NCBI GenBank assembly: GCA_934446455.1
Contig: CAKSEE010000001.1
Coordinates: forward strand, 1-64,000
Reading direction: 5' to 3'
Source: an uncultured Oscillospiraceae bacterium
Lineage (GTDB): Bacteria; Bacillota; Clostridia; Oscillospirales; Ruminococcaceae
DNA: 64,000 bases
Shown piece by piece: positions 35,661 to 45,024 of this stretch. The position numbers and the translations under genes are program-made. Position 1 is the stretch's first letter. Each line of letters begins with the position of its first letter. The notes under the pieces are model-generated. The model was not told the origin of the DNA, ran no database searches, and saw only the letters and a list, made by a program, of their open reading frames with translations.

Positions 35661-36260
35661 ATGAATAATACAATCGCAAGCCACTACGATATTCTGATAG
35701 ATGAAAATAATGACCCCGTTCACGACCCTGAGCCGTTGAAAGAGTATATGGACAAGTGGGATGGGCTGGCTTTTATCAATAAGATGGAACTGAACGCAGA
35801 TAAATCTGTTCTTGAAATTGGGGTCGGAACAGGCAGGCTTGCTGTCAGAGTCGCACCACTCTGCAAGAAGTTTTGTGGCATTGATATTTCACCGAAAACC
35901 ATTGACCGTGCAAAAGAAAATCTCAGCAGCTTTGAAAATGTTGAGTTGATATGTGGTGATTTTCTTGAGTATAGCTTTGGCATACAGTTCAATGTGATTT
36001 ATTCCTCGCTGACCTTTATGCATATTTCGGAAAAGCAAAAGGCGTTTAATCTGATTGAAAAGTTGCTTTCTCCAAACGGGAAATTTGTATTGTCGATTGA
36101 TAAAAATCAAGATGAGTTTATTGATATTGGTACAAGCAAAATTAAAGTTTATCCTGATAAGCCGAGTGACATCGAAGGATATGTTTCTAATGCAAACCTG
36201 AAATTGTCAGGACATTACGAAACGGAGTTCGCGCATATTTTTGTATGCGTAAAACAGTAA
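35661..36260 (+). CDS. Class I SAM-dependent methyltransferase
   Basis: This 199-residue protein has motif I VLEIGVGTGRLA (residues about 51-62), the acidic GIDISPKTID strand end and a methyltransferase-11-type core (ICGDFLEY, SSLTFMHI). The substrate cannot be told. GAGGTG precedes ATG 35661. It begins a plus-strand cargo segment that contains several damaged genes. Confidence 0.85.
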   Translation: MNNTIASHYDILIDENNDPVHDPEPLKEYMDKWDGLAFINKMELNADKSVLEIGVGTGRLAVRVAPLCKKFCGIDISPKTIDRAKENLSSFENVELICGDFLEYSFGIQFNVIYSSLTFMHISEKQKAFNLIEKLLSPNGKFVLSIDKNQDEFIDIGTSKIKVYPDKPSDIEGYVSNANLKLSGHYETEFAHIFVCVKQ

Positions 36261-36279
36261 TGAAAGAAGATGCTCTTAT

Positions 36280-36573
36280 ATGAAAACACTTACAATCTGC
36301 GGAAGTATGCGATTTACAAATGAAATGAAAAGTATTGCATATTATCTTGAAACAGAGAAAAATTACAATGTTCTTCAATGCGTGTACCTTCCTAATGATG
36401 TTATTCCAACAGATGAAGAACTAACAATTTTGGAAGCGGCTCATTATCATAAGATTGATTTGAGCGATGGAATTTATGTAGTAAATATTGACGGTTATAT
36501 TGGAAATTCCGTTCGGAAAGAAATAGAATATGCGAAAAAGCGCAATAAAGAAGTAATTTATCATTGTAATTGA
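36280..36573 (+). CDS. Nucleoside 2-deoxyribosyltransferase-like protein
   Basis: This 97-residue protein begins TLTICGSMRF and contains the DLSDGIYVVNIDGYIGNSV and REIEYA-type motifs. These are seen in the Rossmann-like family of nucleoside deoxyribosyltransferase and DUF4406-like proteins. It is about two-thirds the length of the enzymes, so activity is uncertain. It is co-directional with the methyltransferase. Confidence 0.6.
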   Translation: MKTLTICGSMRFTNEMKSIAYYLETEKNYNVLQCVYLPNDVIPTDEELTILEAAHYHKIDLSDGIYVVNIDGYIGNSVRKEIEYAKKRNKEVIYHCN

Positions 36574-36586
36574 AGGAAGTGAAATC

Positions 36587-37328
36587 GTGAATACATTGCT
36601 CGAAAAAGCTGAATGCCTTATGCAAATGCACAAGCAAGGACTTCTTGGTGGTGAGGTTATGCCAGAAGACGCTAACCCCAATTTGGATAAATCAAGTGCG
36701 GAGAATTATCTTTATTTCACTCTTCCTATGTCACTGAATTACCAGCGCAATTCATACACTCCTTTGGCAAAGTGCAAAACAAACATATATAGACAGCGAA
36801 ACGCAGTTTGTATTCTCTCCAAAGGAATGCCTTGCTCATTCTTTTGAGGATGTTCAGTACACGCTTACCAAATACAAGGTTGCTCTCCAAAAATAAAAAC
36901 AGACAGAGATATGGATTAAGCTCTGCGAAGCATTTGCAAGCCGTTTTGATGGCGATATCAGACGGCTGTTTGATGAAAATAACAATGATATTAAACAGAT
37001 AAAACGTTATGTGCAGCTTGAAAATAAAAAGGAATTTCCTTATCTTTCAGGCGTGAAGATATGTAACTACTGGCTGTATGTCATTCATCAGTACACCGAC
37101 AGGAAGTTTAATAACCTTGATGCACTTACCGTCGCACCCGATACTCGCGTTTGCAAGGCAAGTCTACAGCTTGGACTGATAACCGAAGGAGAGTATAACT
37201 CACCGAATGTTCAGCAGATAGTAATTGAAGCGTGGAAAGAACTGTTCAAGGGGACACAGTATAAACCGATTGATATTCATACTCCGCTGTGGCTCTGGAG
37301 CAGGAATGGGTTTAAGGAGGTACTGTAA
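36587..37328 (+). pseudogene. Broken gene of unknown family
   Basis: A protein of about 247 residues can be read if two lesions are repaired. First, one C is extra near 36762 (SYT followed by LWQSAKQTYID in another frame). Second, an in-frame TAA lies at about 36895 in VALQK-stop-KQTEIWIK. The third part (KRYVQLENKKEFPYLSGVKICNYWLYVI to the end) is intact and helical. Some gut Clostridia appear to carry such a protein as a hypothetical; I cannot name its role. It ends at the start of the next gene. Confidence 0.6.
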
Positions 37329-37885
37329 TGTTATATCACGCTTCTTCTGTCAAAGGCATAAAAACACTTGAACCGAGAATTTCAAACCACGATATTCCCT
37401 TGATTTATTTTTCTGAAAAAAGGGAAAATGTTCTTGTATATTTAAGCAATGCTGTCGAAAAATTCTGCAAGGAAACAGGCTTTAACTATTCGGGTGTATG
37501 GCATAAATGGGCAAGCTACGGCTTTGACAAAGATGGTATTCTTACTTTAGACGAGTATTATCCCAATGCTTTAATCGGCACATACAAAGGTGTGTCAGGA
37601 TATATTTACTCTGCTGAAAGCGTCAATAACTCGGGTGATACAATAAGCGTTCCTTATGTGGTTGCTTCAAGCGAGAAGGTTACTGTTTCAGGCTGCGAAT
37701 TCATTGAAGATGCTTATAATGAAATAATTAAAGCCGAAGAAAACGGTCTTATCAGAATTACGCGTTATGGGCAATTAAGTGACGCCAAACTTAAATGGAT
37801 TGCCGATATTATGATGAAGGAATATGAAACAGCAAGCGAACATCCCGAATACAGATTTTTTATTGAGAATAAGTTTGGAATTTAA
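37328..37885 (+). CDS. Unknown protein with N-terminal LYHAS motif
   Basis: This 185-residue soluble protein opens LYHASSVKGIKTLEPR and has IYFSEKRENVLVYLS soon after. That beginning resembles the start of some ADP-ribosyltransferase-like domains (YHGS...L.P), but I cannot confirm the fold. It overlaps the preceding broken gene by one base (TAATG), so the two once formed a coupled pair, perhaps with linked functions. Confidence 0.5.
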   Translation: MLYHASSVKGIKTLEPRISNHDIPLIYFSEKRENVLVYLSNAVEKFCKETGFNYSGVWHKWASYGFDKDGILTLDEYYPNALIGTYKGVSGYIYSAESVNNSGDTISVPYVVASSEKVTVSGCEFIEDAYNEIIKAEENGLIRITRYGQLSDAKLKWIADIMMKEYETASEHPEYRFFIENKFGI

Positions 37886-37951
37886 GGAATCGAACCATGA
37901 AACCCGACCGCCTTATCACCATAAGGCAAGAATGAAAAGTGAGGTGGTAAA

Positions 37952-38788
37952 ATGTACAGGATTATCTATATGTACCGCCCGATAACAGCCACACCATTTG
38001 CAGATAACGACACCTATTGCGAAGTCCTGCCATGCGAGGCTTTGCGACCGTATATAAGATGCTTCTGGGGTACGAAAAAGCCTGTTTCAGCACAGGCTGA
38101 TACTGATTCATCGGGAATTGTCATTCCCGACACCTGTATGGATATTATCTTTGATATCAATTATACCGAAAATAATTACAGCGGCTTTTTCTGTACAGTC
38201 GATGAACATTCCTACCCCACAGGCGGAGCAATGGTTGCCGATACTACTGCAACCTTTGCTATTCGCTTTTATGCGTGGACAGCCATTCTTTTCTCGGAAG
38301 AGGATTTTACAGGACGGAAAAACAGTGCATTTGCTGTTGAGGAGTTTTTCAGTAAGCTTAAAGCTGAGCTTGAACCGCTGTTGTTTGATGTTCCGACATT
38401 AAATGGGAAAATTGCCGTAGCGGAAAAATTATTGCTGAAAAAGCTATGCACCAACCGCATAAATAATAATCTCATGAATGCAATCCATTATATGCTTGAA
38501 ACAAGCGGAAGAGCAAAAATTACTGATTTATGCGTCTATACCTCTGTTTCCGAGCGTCAGCTTGAACGCATTTTCAACTATAATATTGGTGTTTCACCCA
38601 AAACCTTTTCCTCGCTGCTCCGATATCAGCTTTTATGGCAGGATATTGCGTTATCGCCCTGTTTCAATATTCTTGACGCTGTGGAAAAATACGGCTTCAG
38701 CGACCAGGCACACCTGCTGAACGACTTTAAGAAACGACATCTCATGACTCCGAAAGTGGCGGCTGAATATGCTCGCAAGGACTTATGA
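37952..38788 (+). CDS. AraC-family regulator
   Basis: This 278-residue protein has a variable N-terminal domain (CEALRPYIRCFWG) and a C-terminal AraC double helix-turn-helix (about 175-275, ITDLCVYTSVSERQLERIFN and FNILDAVEKYGFSDQAHLLNDFKK). It likely senses an unknown ligand. The N-terminal type (PxxxLRPYIxxFW) is frequent in Clostridia regulators beside small enzymes. Confidence 0.85.
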   Translation: MYRIIYMYRPITATPFADNDTYCEVLPCEALRPYIRCFWGTKKPVSAQADTDSSGIVIPDTCMDIIFDINYTENNYSGFFCTVDEHSYPTGGAMVADTTATFAIRFYAWTAILFSEEDFTGRKNSAFAVEEFFSKLKAELEPLLFDVPTLNGKIAVAEKLLLKKLCTNRINNNLMNAIHYMLETSGRAKITDLCVYTSVSERQLERIFNYNIGVSPKTFSSLLRYQLLWQDIALSPCFNILDAVEKYGFSDQAHLLNDFKKRHLMTPKVAAEYARKDL

Positions 38789-38857
38789 TGTCGGATTTTT
38801 ACAATACATATCCTTTTGTTTGTGTTATGATTAAGAAAAATGCAGGAGGGTTACTAT

Positions 38858-39775
38858 ATGAACGCACTGGAAAAAGCAAGACAATTTATCTACAAAAACG
38901 CTCGTCCGCTTGAGCTTGCAACATGGCAGTATCACTTTGAAAACGGAAGCAAGGAAGCTGTGCTCAACGCATTGAGCTATTATCAGAATGAGGACGGCGG
39001 CTTCGGAAACGGGTTAGAGGCAGATTTTCTTAACCCAAATTCTTCGCCTATGGCTACTTGGGCAGCAACGGAAACTATCAGAGAGATAGAGCTGACCGAC
39101 AAAAATCACCCCATAGTAAAGGGTATACTCCGCTTTCTTGAAAACGGCGAGCATTTTGATGAAAAGCAGAATAAATGGCTTAATACAATTCCGTCCAACA
39201 ACGATTATCCCCACGCAATATGGTGGGAATACAACGAAAAAAGTGATGATATAAGCTACAATCCTACGGCGGCACTTGCTGCGTTTATTATCTCTTACGC
39301 TGACACCAAGTCCGCAATTTATGAAAAGGGATTGAAAATCGCAAAAGAAGCGGTGGATTGGTTTATTTCGTCTGCTCCCATAAACGATAATCATGATATT
39401 GCGTGTTTTATCAGACTTTATAATGCGCTTGACTATGAAGCGATAATTAGCGAGGATATGCTTGAACGCTTCAGAGCAGGACTTCGTGAGAGTGTGAAGC
39501 TTACAATCTGCTCTGATACAGAAAAGTGGGCGGCCGAGTATGTTACAAGGCCATCCGATTACAGCATCACACCTGACATTATGTTTTATGAAGATAATGC
39601 AGAAATCGCTCAGTATGAACGTGATTTTATAAAAACAATACAGCGAGCAGACGGCGGCTTTGATGTTCCGTGGAAATGGTGGACGGATTACACTGAAGTT
39701 CATGTAAGCGAACACCGTTGGCAGTCGATTTTGACTATAAAATATATGCTTTATTTGAAGGCGTATGAAAAATAA
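38858..39775 (+). CDS. Alpha/alpha-toroid (prenyltransferase-like) protein
   Basis: This 305-residue protein has QNEDGGFGNG near residue 45 and QRADGGFDVPW near residue 270. These match the QxxDGGF repeats of prenyltransferase/squalene-cyclase-type toroids. No catalytic DxDD motif is seen, and the role is unknown. Proteins of this kind often sit beside AraC or Xre regulators in Clostridia. GGAGGG precedes ATG 38858. Confidence 0.65.
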   Translation: MNALEKARQFIYKNARPLELATWQYHFENGSKEAVLNALSYYQNEDGGFGNGLEADFLNPNSSPMATWAATETIREIELTDKNHPIVKGILRFLENGEHFDEKQNKWLNTIPSNNDYPHAIWWEYNEKSDDISYNPTAALAAFIISYADTKSAIYEKGLKIAKEAVDWFISSAPINDNHDIACFIRLYNALDYEAIISEDMLERFRAGLRESVKLTICSDTEKWAAEYVTRPSDYSITPDIMFYEDNAEIAQYERDFIKTIQRADGGFDVPWKWWTDYTEVHVSEHRWQSILTIKYMLYLKAYEK

Positions 39776-39813
39776 AGTTTTGCTCAGTTGAATCAATACC
39801 AACCAATGCGTTA

Positions 39814-39841
39814 TTGAAATTTCCTTTTCCTGTGGTATAAT
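39814..39841 (+). promoter_or_regulatory. Promoter of Xre gene at 39876
   Basis: TTGAAA (39814-39819), 16 bases, TATAAT (39836-39841). Confidence 0.5.
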
Positions 39842-39875
39842 TAAATCAAACCAAACACAGAAAAGGAGAACACCT

Positions 39876-40145
39876 ATGTTATATCTGTCCGAGAATCTGA
39901 AAAAATATCGTCTGCTTAAAAATCTCACTCAGGAAGATGTTACCGAGCTTCTTGGTATTACTTCTCAGAGCGTTTCAAAGTGGGAACGAGCTGAATGTTA
40001 TCCCGATATTACATTTCTACCAGCATTGGCAAATATCTTTGAAACAAGTATTGATATGCTGTTGGGAATGGATACAATCCGTGCCGAGCAGACTCAGCAC
40101 TATATACATAAGTCGGCTTCAGATTATCAGAAAAACGGCGATTAA
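39876..40145 (+). CDS. Xre-family regulator, probably truncated
   Basis: This 89-residue protein has an intact helix-turn-helix (LTQEDVTELLGITSQSVSKWERAECYPD, residues about 17-44). It ends early at SASDYQKNGD, where relatives continue into a TPR-like tail. The following 250 bases contain only fragments, so a deletion probably removed the C-terminal part. Confidence 0.7.
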   Translation: MLYLSENLKKYRLLKNLTQEDVTELLGITSQSVSKWERAECYPDITFLPALANIFETSIDMLLGMDTIRAEQTQHYIHKSASDYQKNGD

Positions 40146-40402
40146 GAAGAAACCGCACGGAATATGATGAAATGCAAGTCGTAGGAAAAGCAGAAATCCA
40201 TGGCATTGAGGGCGTAGAAATTACTGCAAAGCAATATGCTCCTATGGATTGCAACAAAACAGATAAGGTTTAACCATAACGATTGGGCAAAAGACCGCTA
40301 TAAGAAAAACTGGACGGAAATTCTTCCTGAAAATGAACGTATTACTGTGAACGGTGAGGTTTATGTCCACTGGTATGATTGCATTACCGACTATATTCTT
40401 TA
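40146..40402 (+). pseudogene. Gene fragments after the Xre gene
   Basis: Two open pieces remain. One (40172-40273) ends EITAKQYAPMDCNKTDKV. A C-terminal piece (about 40272-40402) reads HNDWAKDRYKKNWTEIL and ends HWYDCITDYIL. Neither has a usable start site. They appear to be the middle and end of one lost gene. Confidence 0.45.
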
Positions 40403-40412
40403 ATTAAAAGCA

Positions 40413-40444
40413 AAAGCCATCGTATCAAACGATACGATGGCTTT
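40413..40444. terminator. Bidirectional terminator
   Basis: A 14-base perfect stem (aaagccatcgtatc at 40413-40426, gatacgatggcttt at 40431-40444) with an aaac loop lies between convergent units. Confidence 0.8.
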
Positions 40445-40498
40445 GTTCAAGAATAATATGTTGCTGAGCTCAACCTTTCAATATAGCTTTCATTAAAA

Positions 40499-42106
40499 TC
40501 AATAATACGCTTCCATAGCTAGTAAGTTTAAATTTCGTGCGAGATTTTTTACATTAACGGAAACATCTGCTTTTCTTCTATAGAAAATATAATAGAACTT
40601 ATCTCTTGCGCTTTTTTCCGAGGACAGCGTATTGGCTACATCTTTGAATTTTAGTGTGGCAGATAACTCGGGGAAATAAATTTCCAATTCATCAAAAGCG
40701 ACTTTACCAAACCCGCTATTAAATTGGTCTGCTTTAATAATTACAAAGTCAAAATCAATACCTTGTTCTTCTGAAAATTTTTTAAAACAAGAAAGCCATT
40801 TAAGATGTTTCCTTTTTTGCTCTATTTGTTTCTCTAATCTTTTAGCCAAGGTCTTGTTCTCTTGATTATCAGCTTTAAGTTCAAATTCGGATTTGGCAAT
40901 ATCCTCATTTAATGCCGAAAGTGCTTGGTCATTTATTACAGATGACATATTGTTATAGTTTAGGTATTTGGCCAATTCCTCAAACTCGTTTTCAAGTTCT
41001 TCGAAATTGTCTCCTGAGAAAGGTTTAAAAATAGCTTTATATTCCGATTCTGATTTCCATAATGGATGACGCCTCTTATTTCGAGCGAAATATTCTTCAA
41101 TTAATCTGTCATCAAAACAATTTTTCATTAAAAAGATAACATCCCCGTCACTTAATAACGAAATCTTAAAATCGTCATTTAAAATTTTTCCAGACTTAGA
41201 AAGCGCTTCATAACCAAAAAGCGAATAATCGTTGTTAAGCTTTTCCATTGCGTGTTTTAAAATAAATGCTTCATATTGAACAACAGGGTGGTTCTGAATC
41301 CATTTTCTTTCAGCATCATGTGCAAACACAACGTTTTCTATTATGCTTACCGCAGATTTAGAAAAAACAAGCTTGCATTTATCATCTTCAACAATAATTT
41401 TGATGCTTTTTAATAGACGTTCGTAATCAATAGCAACAGTATCAAATCCTGTTATGTAAGCGTCCCGAATCAAATAGTCAAGCTTATCAACATCGATTAA
41501 CGAGGAATTAAGCATTGATATCATACAATTCAAAAAACTTTTATCAAGGTCAACGTTATTAAAATAATTATAACCTAATATACACCTTGCAAAAAAACTA
41601 CGCTCGCCATCGTTCTCGAACAATGGCTCAAATATCTTTAACGCTACAATTACACTCATTAATTCATGAGGAGCAGCACTATACTTACGCTTTTCAATTT
41701 CATCTTTCAATGAAGTGTCAGAGGTTAGAGTTAATATTTCTTGATGAAGTTTATCTCTTGATGAGCCATCGTCTAAATAAAAATACTCGCCTGTATGTGA
41801 GAAAGGAGCATGTCCAACATCATGAAGTAAGCAAGCATATTCAAATATGGTTTTATATCGTTTTAAGTCAATTGATAATTCGGACATCTCATCTGGCTTT
41901 TCGATAATCGAAGTTACTATTTTGCCTAAGTAATATACTCCCAAAGAGTGCACAAACCTATTGTGAACAGCAGAAGCATATAATGGCGAATAACTGGTTT
42001 GAATCACCTGACGTAATCTTTGAAACTCAGCAGTATCTATAATATTTTCAGCGACGAATTCGTCAATCTCTATATACCCATATATTGGGTCTTTAAATCT
42101 TTTCAT
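40499..42106 (-). CDS. HD-domain phosphohydrolase, dNTPase-like
   Basis: This 535-residue protein has the HD metal site of SAMHD1/dGTPase-like enzymes: H53 in FVHSLG, H95-D96 in LLHDVGHAPFSHT, and a later Asp in SLIDVDKLDYLIRDAY. The N-terminus (KDPIYGYIEI) is the family start. Such enzymes hydrolyse dNTPs or other nucleotides and can limit phage replication. A small gene lies 26 bases upstream in the same direction, so the two form a unit inside the mobile island. A defence role is plausible but inferred. Confidence 0.85.
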   Translation of the reverse strand: MKRFKDPIYGYIEIDEFVAENIIDTAEFQRLRQVIQTSYSPLYASAVHNRFVHSLGVYYLGKIVTSIIEKPDEMSELSIDLKRYKTIFEYACLLHDVGHAPFSHTGEYFYLDDGSSRDKLHQEILTLTSDTSLKDEIEKRKYSAAPHELMSVIVALKIFEPLFENDGERSFFARCILGYNYFNNVDLDKSFLNCMISMLNSSLIDVDKLDYLIRDAYITGFDTVAIDYERLLKSIKIIVEDDKCKLVFSKSAVSIIENVVFAHDAERKWIQNHPVVQYEAFILKHAMEKLNNDYSLFGYEALSKSGKILNDDFKISLLSDGDVIFLMKNCFDDRLIEEYFARNKRRHPLWKSESEYKAIFKPFSGDNFEELENEFEELAKYLNYNNMSSVINDQALSALNEDIAKSEFELKADNQENKTLAKRLEKQIEQKRKHLKWLSCFKKFSEEQGIDFDFVIIKADQFNSGFGKVAFDELEIYFPELSATLKFKDVANTLSSEKSARDKFYYIFYRRKADVSVNVKNLARNLNLLAMEAYY

Positions 42107-42132
42107 AAAAAATTCCGCACTTTCGCAACAGA

Positions 42133-42492
42133 TTAAACACCTAATTCTTTTACAGATGTTTCACTCATAAAAGCCATCATCACATCAAAAGATAGATATC
42201 CACGGAACTTTTCCCAAAGTTGGTCTACAGTGACATCTTGCTTTAATCGAAAACCTTCGCCTTCTTTGGAATCAAACAGCTCAAAATATTCAGAATAATC
42301 ATGTAAAAAAACATTAGTTTTTTCTTCTGATAAAACAAGAACAGCTTTTTTTCCTTCAGCTAAAAGAAGTTTCACTACAGTTGCACCGTAATTACTTATT
42401 TGACTAAACAATACTTCTTTTTTCTGAGACTTTTCAACTAGTTCGATAAAAGCATTAGCAACTAAATCTTCAATACCAATGTATACACACAT
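42133..42492 (-). CDS. Small partner of HD phosphohydrolase, unknown
   Basis: This 119-residue acidic protein shows no recognised domain. It is probably alpha/beta, with VVKLLLAEGKKAVLVLSEEK in the middle. ATG 42492 with AGAGGG seven bases upstream is preferred over a longer frame. It is immediately upstream of the HD gene, which suggests a sensor or regulator of that enzyme. Confidence 0.6.
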   Translation of the reverse strand: MCVYIGIEDLVANAFIELVEKSQKKEVLFSQISNYGATVVKLLLAEGKKAVLVLSEEKTNVFLHDYSEYFELFDSKEGEGFRLKQDVTVDQLWEKFRGYLSFDVMMAFMSETSVKELGV

Positions 42493-42629
42493 ACTCAAAC
42501 CCTCTAATATAATACTTAAAGCACAATTAAATATATGCTGATTTGCATCAAATTGTGCTTGTCCAATAAAGATAGTATTTATAGTATACCACTTTTGTGA
42601 CATAAATTCAAGTGTCCTTGATGAATTTC

Positions 42630-42657
42630 AAAAATTAATTTTTTGAAATTATTGAAG
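42630..42657. repeat. AT-rich palindrome
   Basis: aatttcaaaaa and ttttttgaaatt form a near-perfect dyad. It may be a terminator between the recombinase remnant and the HD unit. Confidence 0.45.
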
Positions 42658-42729
42658 TGGCTGAAACAAATCCTCCCCACATTGTTTCACGTTGAAGCAC
42701 TAACAATATGAGGAGGTTAATTTTGTTTA

Positions 42730-44715
42730 TCACCCAACATCAAGACAAACCCTTACGGTTAAGTCTTTCCATTGGTTTTGTCGGAGATAGGCATTATGTG
42801 CTTTTCTCCAGTTTTTCGCCATTTCGTATGTGATTTTGAAGTCCCAAACGAGTGCGAATTCAGGTTTGACTACCTTAGCGTAATGCAGCCTGTGCAGTCG
42901 GTGTATTAGGGATAAGTTTTTAGAAAACAGCGGGTTTTCAAGGATTTCGTTAGATAAATAAGATGATTTGACACTTTCAGGTGTGTCTAAGATATGTAAG
43001 TCGGAGGCTTCGTCAGAAGCCCCCGTGCTGTCCTCGGCGATTTCTTCGCCGTCGATACAAATTACGGGACGTTTTTTGTTGCCATCAACGCACATATTGG
43101 ATACTGCCGTTGTGTTCGGTCTTATGTTGAAGTTCCATATAAATCGGTTGTCCGCAACATTTATAGATGTTACCGCCTTGTCGATGAAATCTCGGTTAAG
43201 CTGAATTTCGCTCATATCAATCATACCCGCAAGAGCCTGAGAAACTGCTGTTAAATCATCCATACAGCTTTCAAATACTTCCTGTTGTTCCGACAGCTTC
43301 TTTTTCTGCTCTTTCAGGTCTGCAAGCTCCGTGCTGTAAGCCTGTTTGAACTCTGCAAATTCGGTCTTATCTATCTGACCGTCTGTGTAGAGGTCTACAA
43401 GGTTTTTAATCTTTCGTTCGACTTTTTCAATCTGAGCGTCCATAAACAGTTCGCTGTGTTCGGTGCTGTTTCTTGTTGCGGTTGTGTAATGCTTCTTGAT
43501 ATATTCAAGAGTTATCAGCAAGTCCTCTTTTCGGCTTTGCCACGCTTCATTAAGGAAATATTTTGCCATCATTTCCATTTTTCAGTCTGTTACGGAATGT
43601 TCATCGCAATAGCCTTCCGTATCAAGACCGCTTTTTGCTCTGAATGAAGCCTTGCCGTTGTTTACCTGATTGTAGCACACATAATTGTAGCTTACAACGC
43701 CGTCTTTATTCTTATGATAGCGGTTCTTTCGGAAAGATGAGCCACAAGAACAGCGCAGCTTCTTAACCCATATATCAGATGATGAGCGTGTGCTTTCTTT
43801 TTTTGCTTCGCCATTCTCCACAAGCGTAGTTTTCTTCTTGGATTTAAGAATAGCCTGACATCTGTCCCATTGTTCTTCCGTGATTATCGGCTCAAAATCG
43901 CCCTTAACATAGACATAGGTATCCGTGTCATTATTGTGTATACGCTTCTGGTCAAGGTAGTTGTTGCTATGCGATTTGTTGTAGCCGATATACCCCTTGT
44001 AGGTCGCATTCTTCAAAATCCGTCCCACATTATGACAAGTCCACTTGGTATTTCCCGAAGCAGTCAGGCGTTTGCGTTCCTGCAAAATCTTTGCAATTTT
44101 CAGAGTTCCATAGCCTTCTTCATAAAGGTCATATATCATACGGACTGTTTCCGCCTGTTCGGGATTTACGGTATAGCTTTCGCCTGCCTTACGGTCATAT
44201 CCGAGAATGTTTCCGCTGCCGTAGAGCATACCGTTTTCACGGCTGATACGCTGTCCTGCACGGACTCTCTCCGATACTTTTCGGCTTTCTTCCTGTGCAA
44301 GCGTAGCCATAATGGTGAGTCTCAACTCTCCGTCACCGTCCATTGTCCAGATATTATCATCAACGAAGTACACTTCAAGATTGCGGTTTCTCAAATCTCT
44401 CGTATAATTGAGTGCGTCAACCGTATTTCTTGCGAAACGACACACCTCACGGGTAACAACCAAGTCAAACTTGCCTGTGTATGAGTCCTCAATCATTTTC
44501 ATAAACGCAGGTCTTTTCCTTGCCTGAGTGCCCGTGATACCCTCGTCTATGTATTTATCGACGACCTCCCAATTCGGAAAACGCTTTGCAATATCCTCAT
44601 ACCATTGCATTTGATTTTCCAAAGCCGAGAGCTGTGCCTCGTGTTCCGTCGATACTCTGCCATAAAATACGACTTTTCGTGGTCGGTTGCGGTCAAGCAT
44701 AAATGTACTAAACAT
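42730..44715 (-). pseudogene. Large serine recombinase 2, split by a TGA codon
   Basis: Two adjacent frames in the same phase, 43582-44715 and 42730-43578, together encode a recombinase closely similar to recombinase 1. Catalytic Ser22 is in YGRVSTEHEAQ. The break is one TGA at 43579-43581, where recombinase 1 has a Trp codon (LQWKMDMM against TD-stop-KMEMM). TGG to TGA is a single change. The N-terminal piece keeps the resolvase and recombinase domains and the zinc ribbon, and lacks the C-terminal coiled coil. It may be inactive, or need readthrough. A 53-codon gene overlaps its start. Confidence 0.8.
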
Positions 44716-44869
44716 ACTTTGTTCCTCCTATCCCTTTAATCGGGTAGTCCTTGAACTCCACCTTGATTATCTTGTTAAAAGTTTCCTGATTTATAAGCTT
44801 ATGCTCCAAGAGAACCTGAAGCGTAAGAAAAATACCGTATTTGCTTTCAATCTGAGTTATTTTTTCCAT
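44708..44869 (-). CDS. Small protein upstream of recombinase 2 (SHOCT-like)
   Basis: This 53-residue protein begins MEKITQIESKYGIF and contains LLEHKLINQETFNKIIK, a short helical hairpin of the type seen in SHOCT-like domains. AAGGAGAG precedes ATG 44869. Its end overlaps the recombinase start by 8 bases, so translation is coupled. It may act as an excision or regulatory factor. It is the first gene after the operator-bearing promoter at 44885-44913. Confidence 0.7.
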   Translation of the reverse strand: MEKITQIESKYGIFLTLQVLLEHKLINQETFNKIIKVEFKDYPIKGIGGTKYV

Positions 44870-44884
44870 TGTTATCTCTCCTTT

Positions 44885-44913
44885 ATTTTAGCACTTTAAA
44901 GCGCTAATGTCAA
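44885..44913 (-). promoter_or_regulatory. Promoter with embedded operator, recombinase 2 operon
   Basis: On the minus strand TTGACA (44913-44908) and TAAAAT (44890-44885) are 17 bases apart. An 18-base dyad (tagcactttaaagcgcta, 44889-44906, one mismatch) fills the spacer and touches the -10, so a bound repressor would block polymerase. Confidence 0.7.
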
Positions 44914-44963
44914 GCCTGCTTGTAAAATTTTCTCCGCTTAGGACGTAGGGTCAGGCTATGTAA

Positions 44964-44993
44964 AAACGGCAGTTCAAGAGAAAACTGCCGTTT
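44964..44993 (-). terminator. Terminator after antirepressor gene
   Basis: aaacggcagtt (44964-44974) pairs with aactgccgttt (44983-44993). Confidence 0.7.
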
Positions 44994-45024
44994 GCGAAAA
45001 AATATCAAGGAGAGAATTATCGAA

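Noticed and set aside
39014..39928. A 304-codon frame on the minus strand.
   Set aside because: It is antisense to the clear toroid-type gene, with Phe/Ile/Arg-rich nonsense composition and no start signal.
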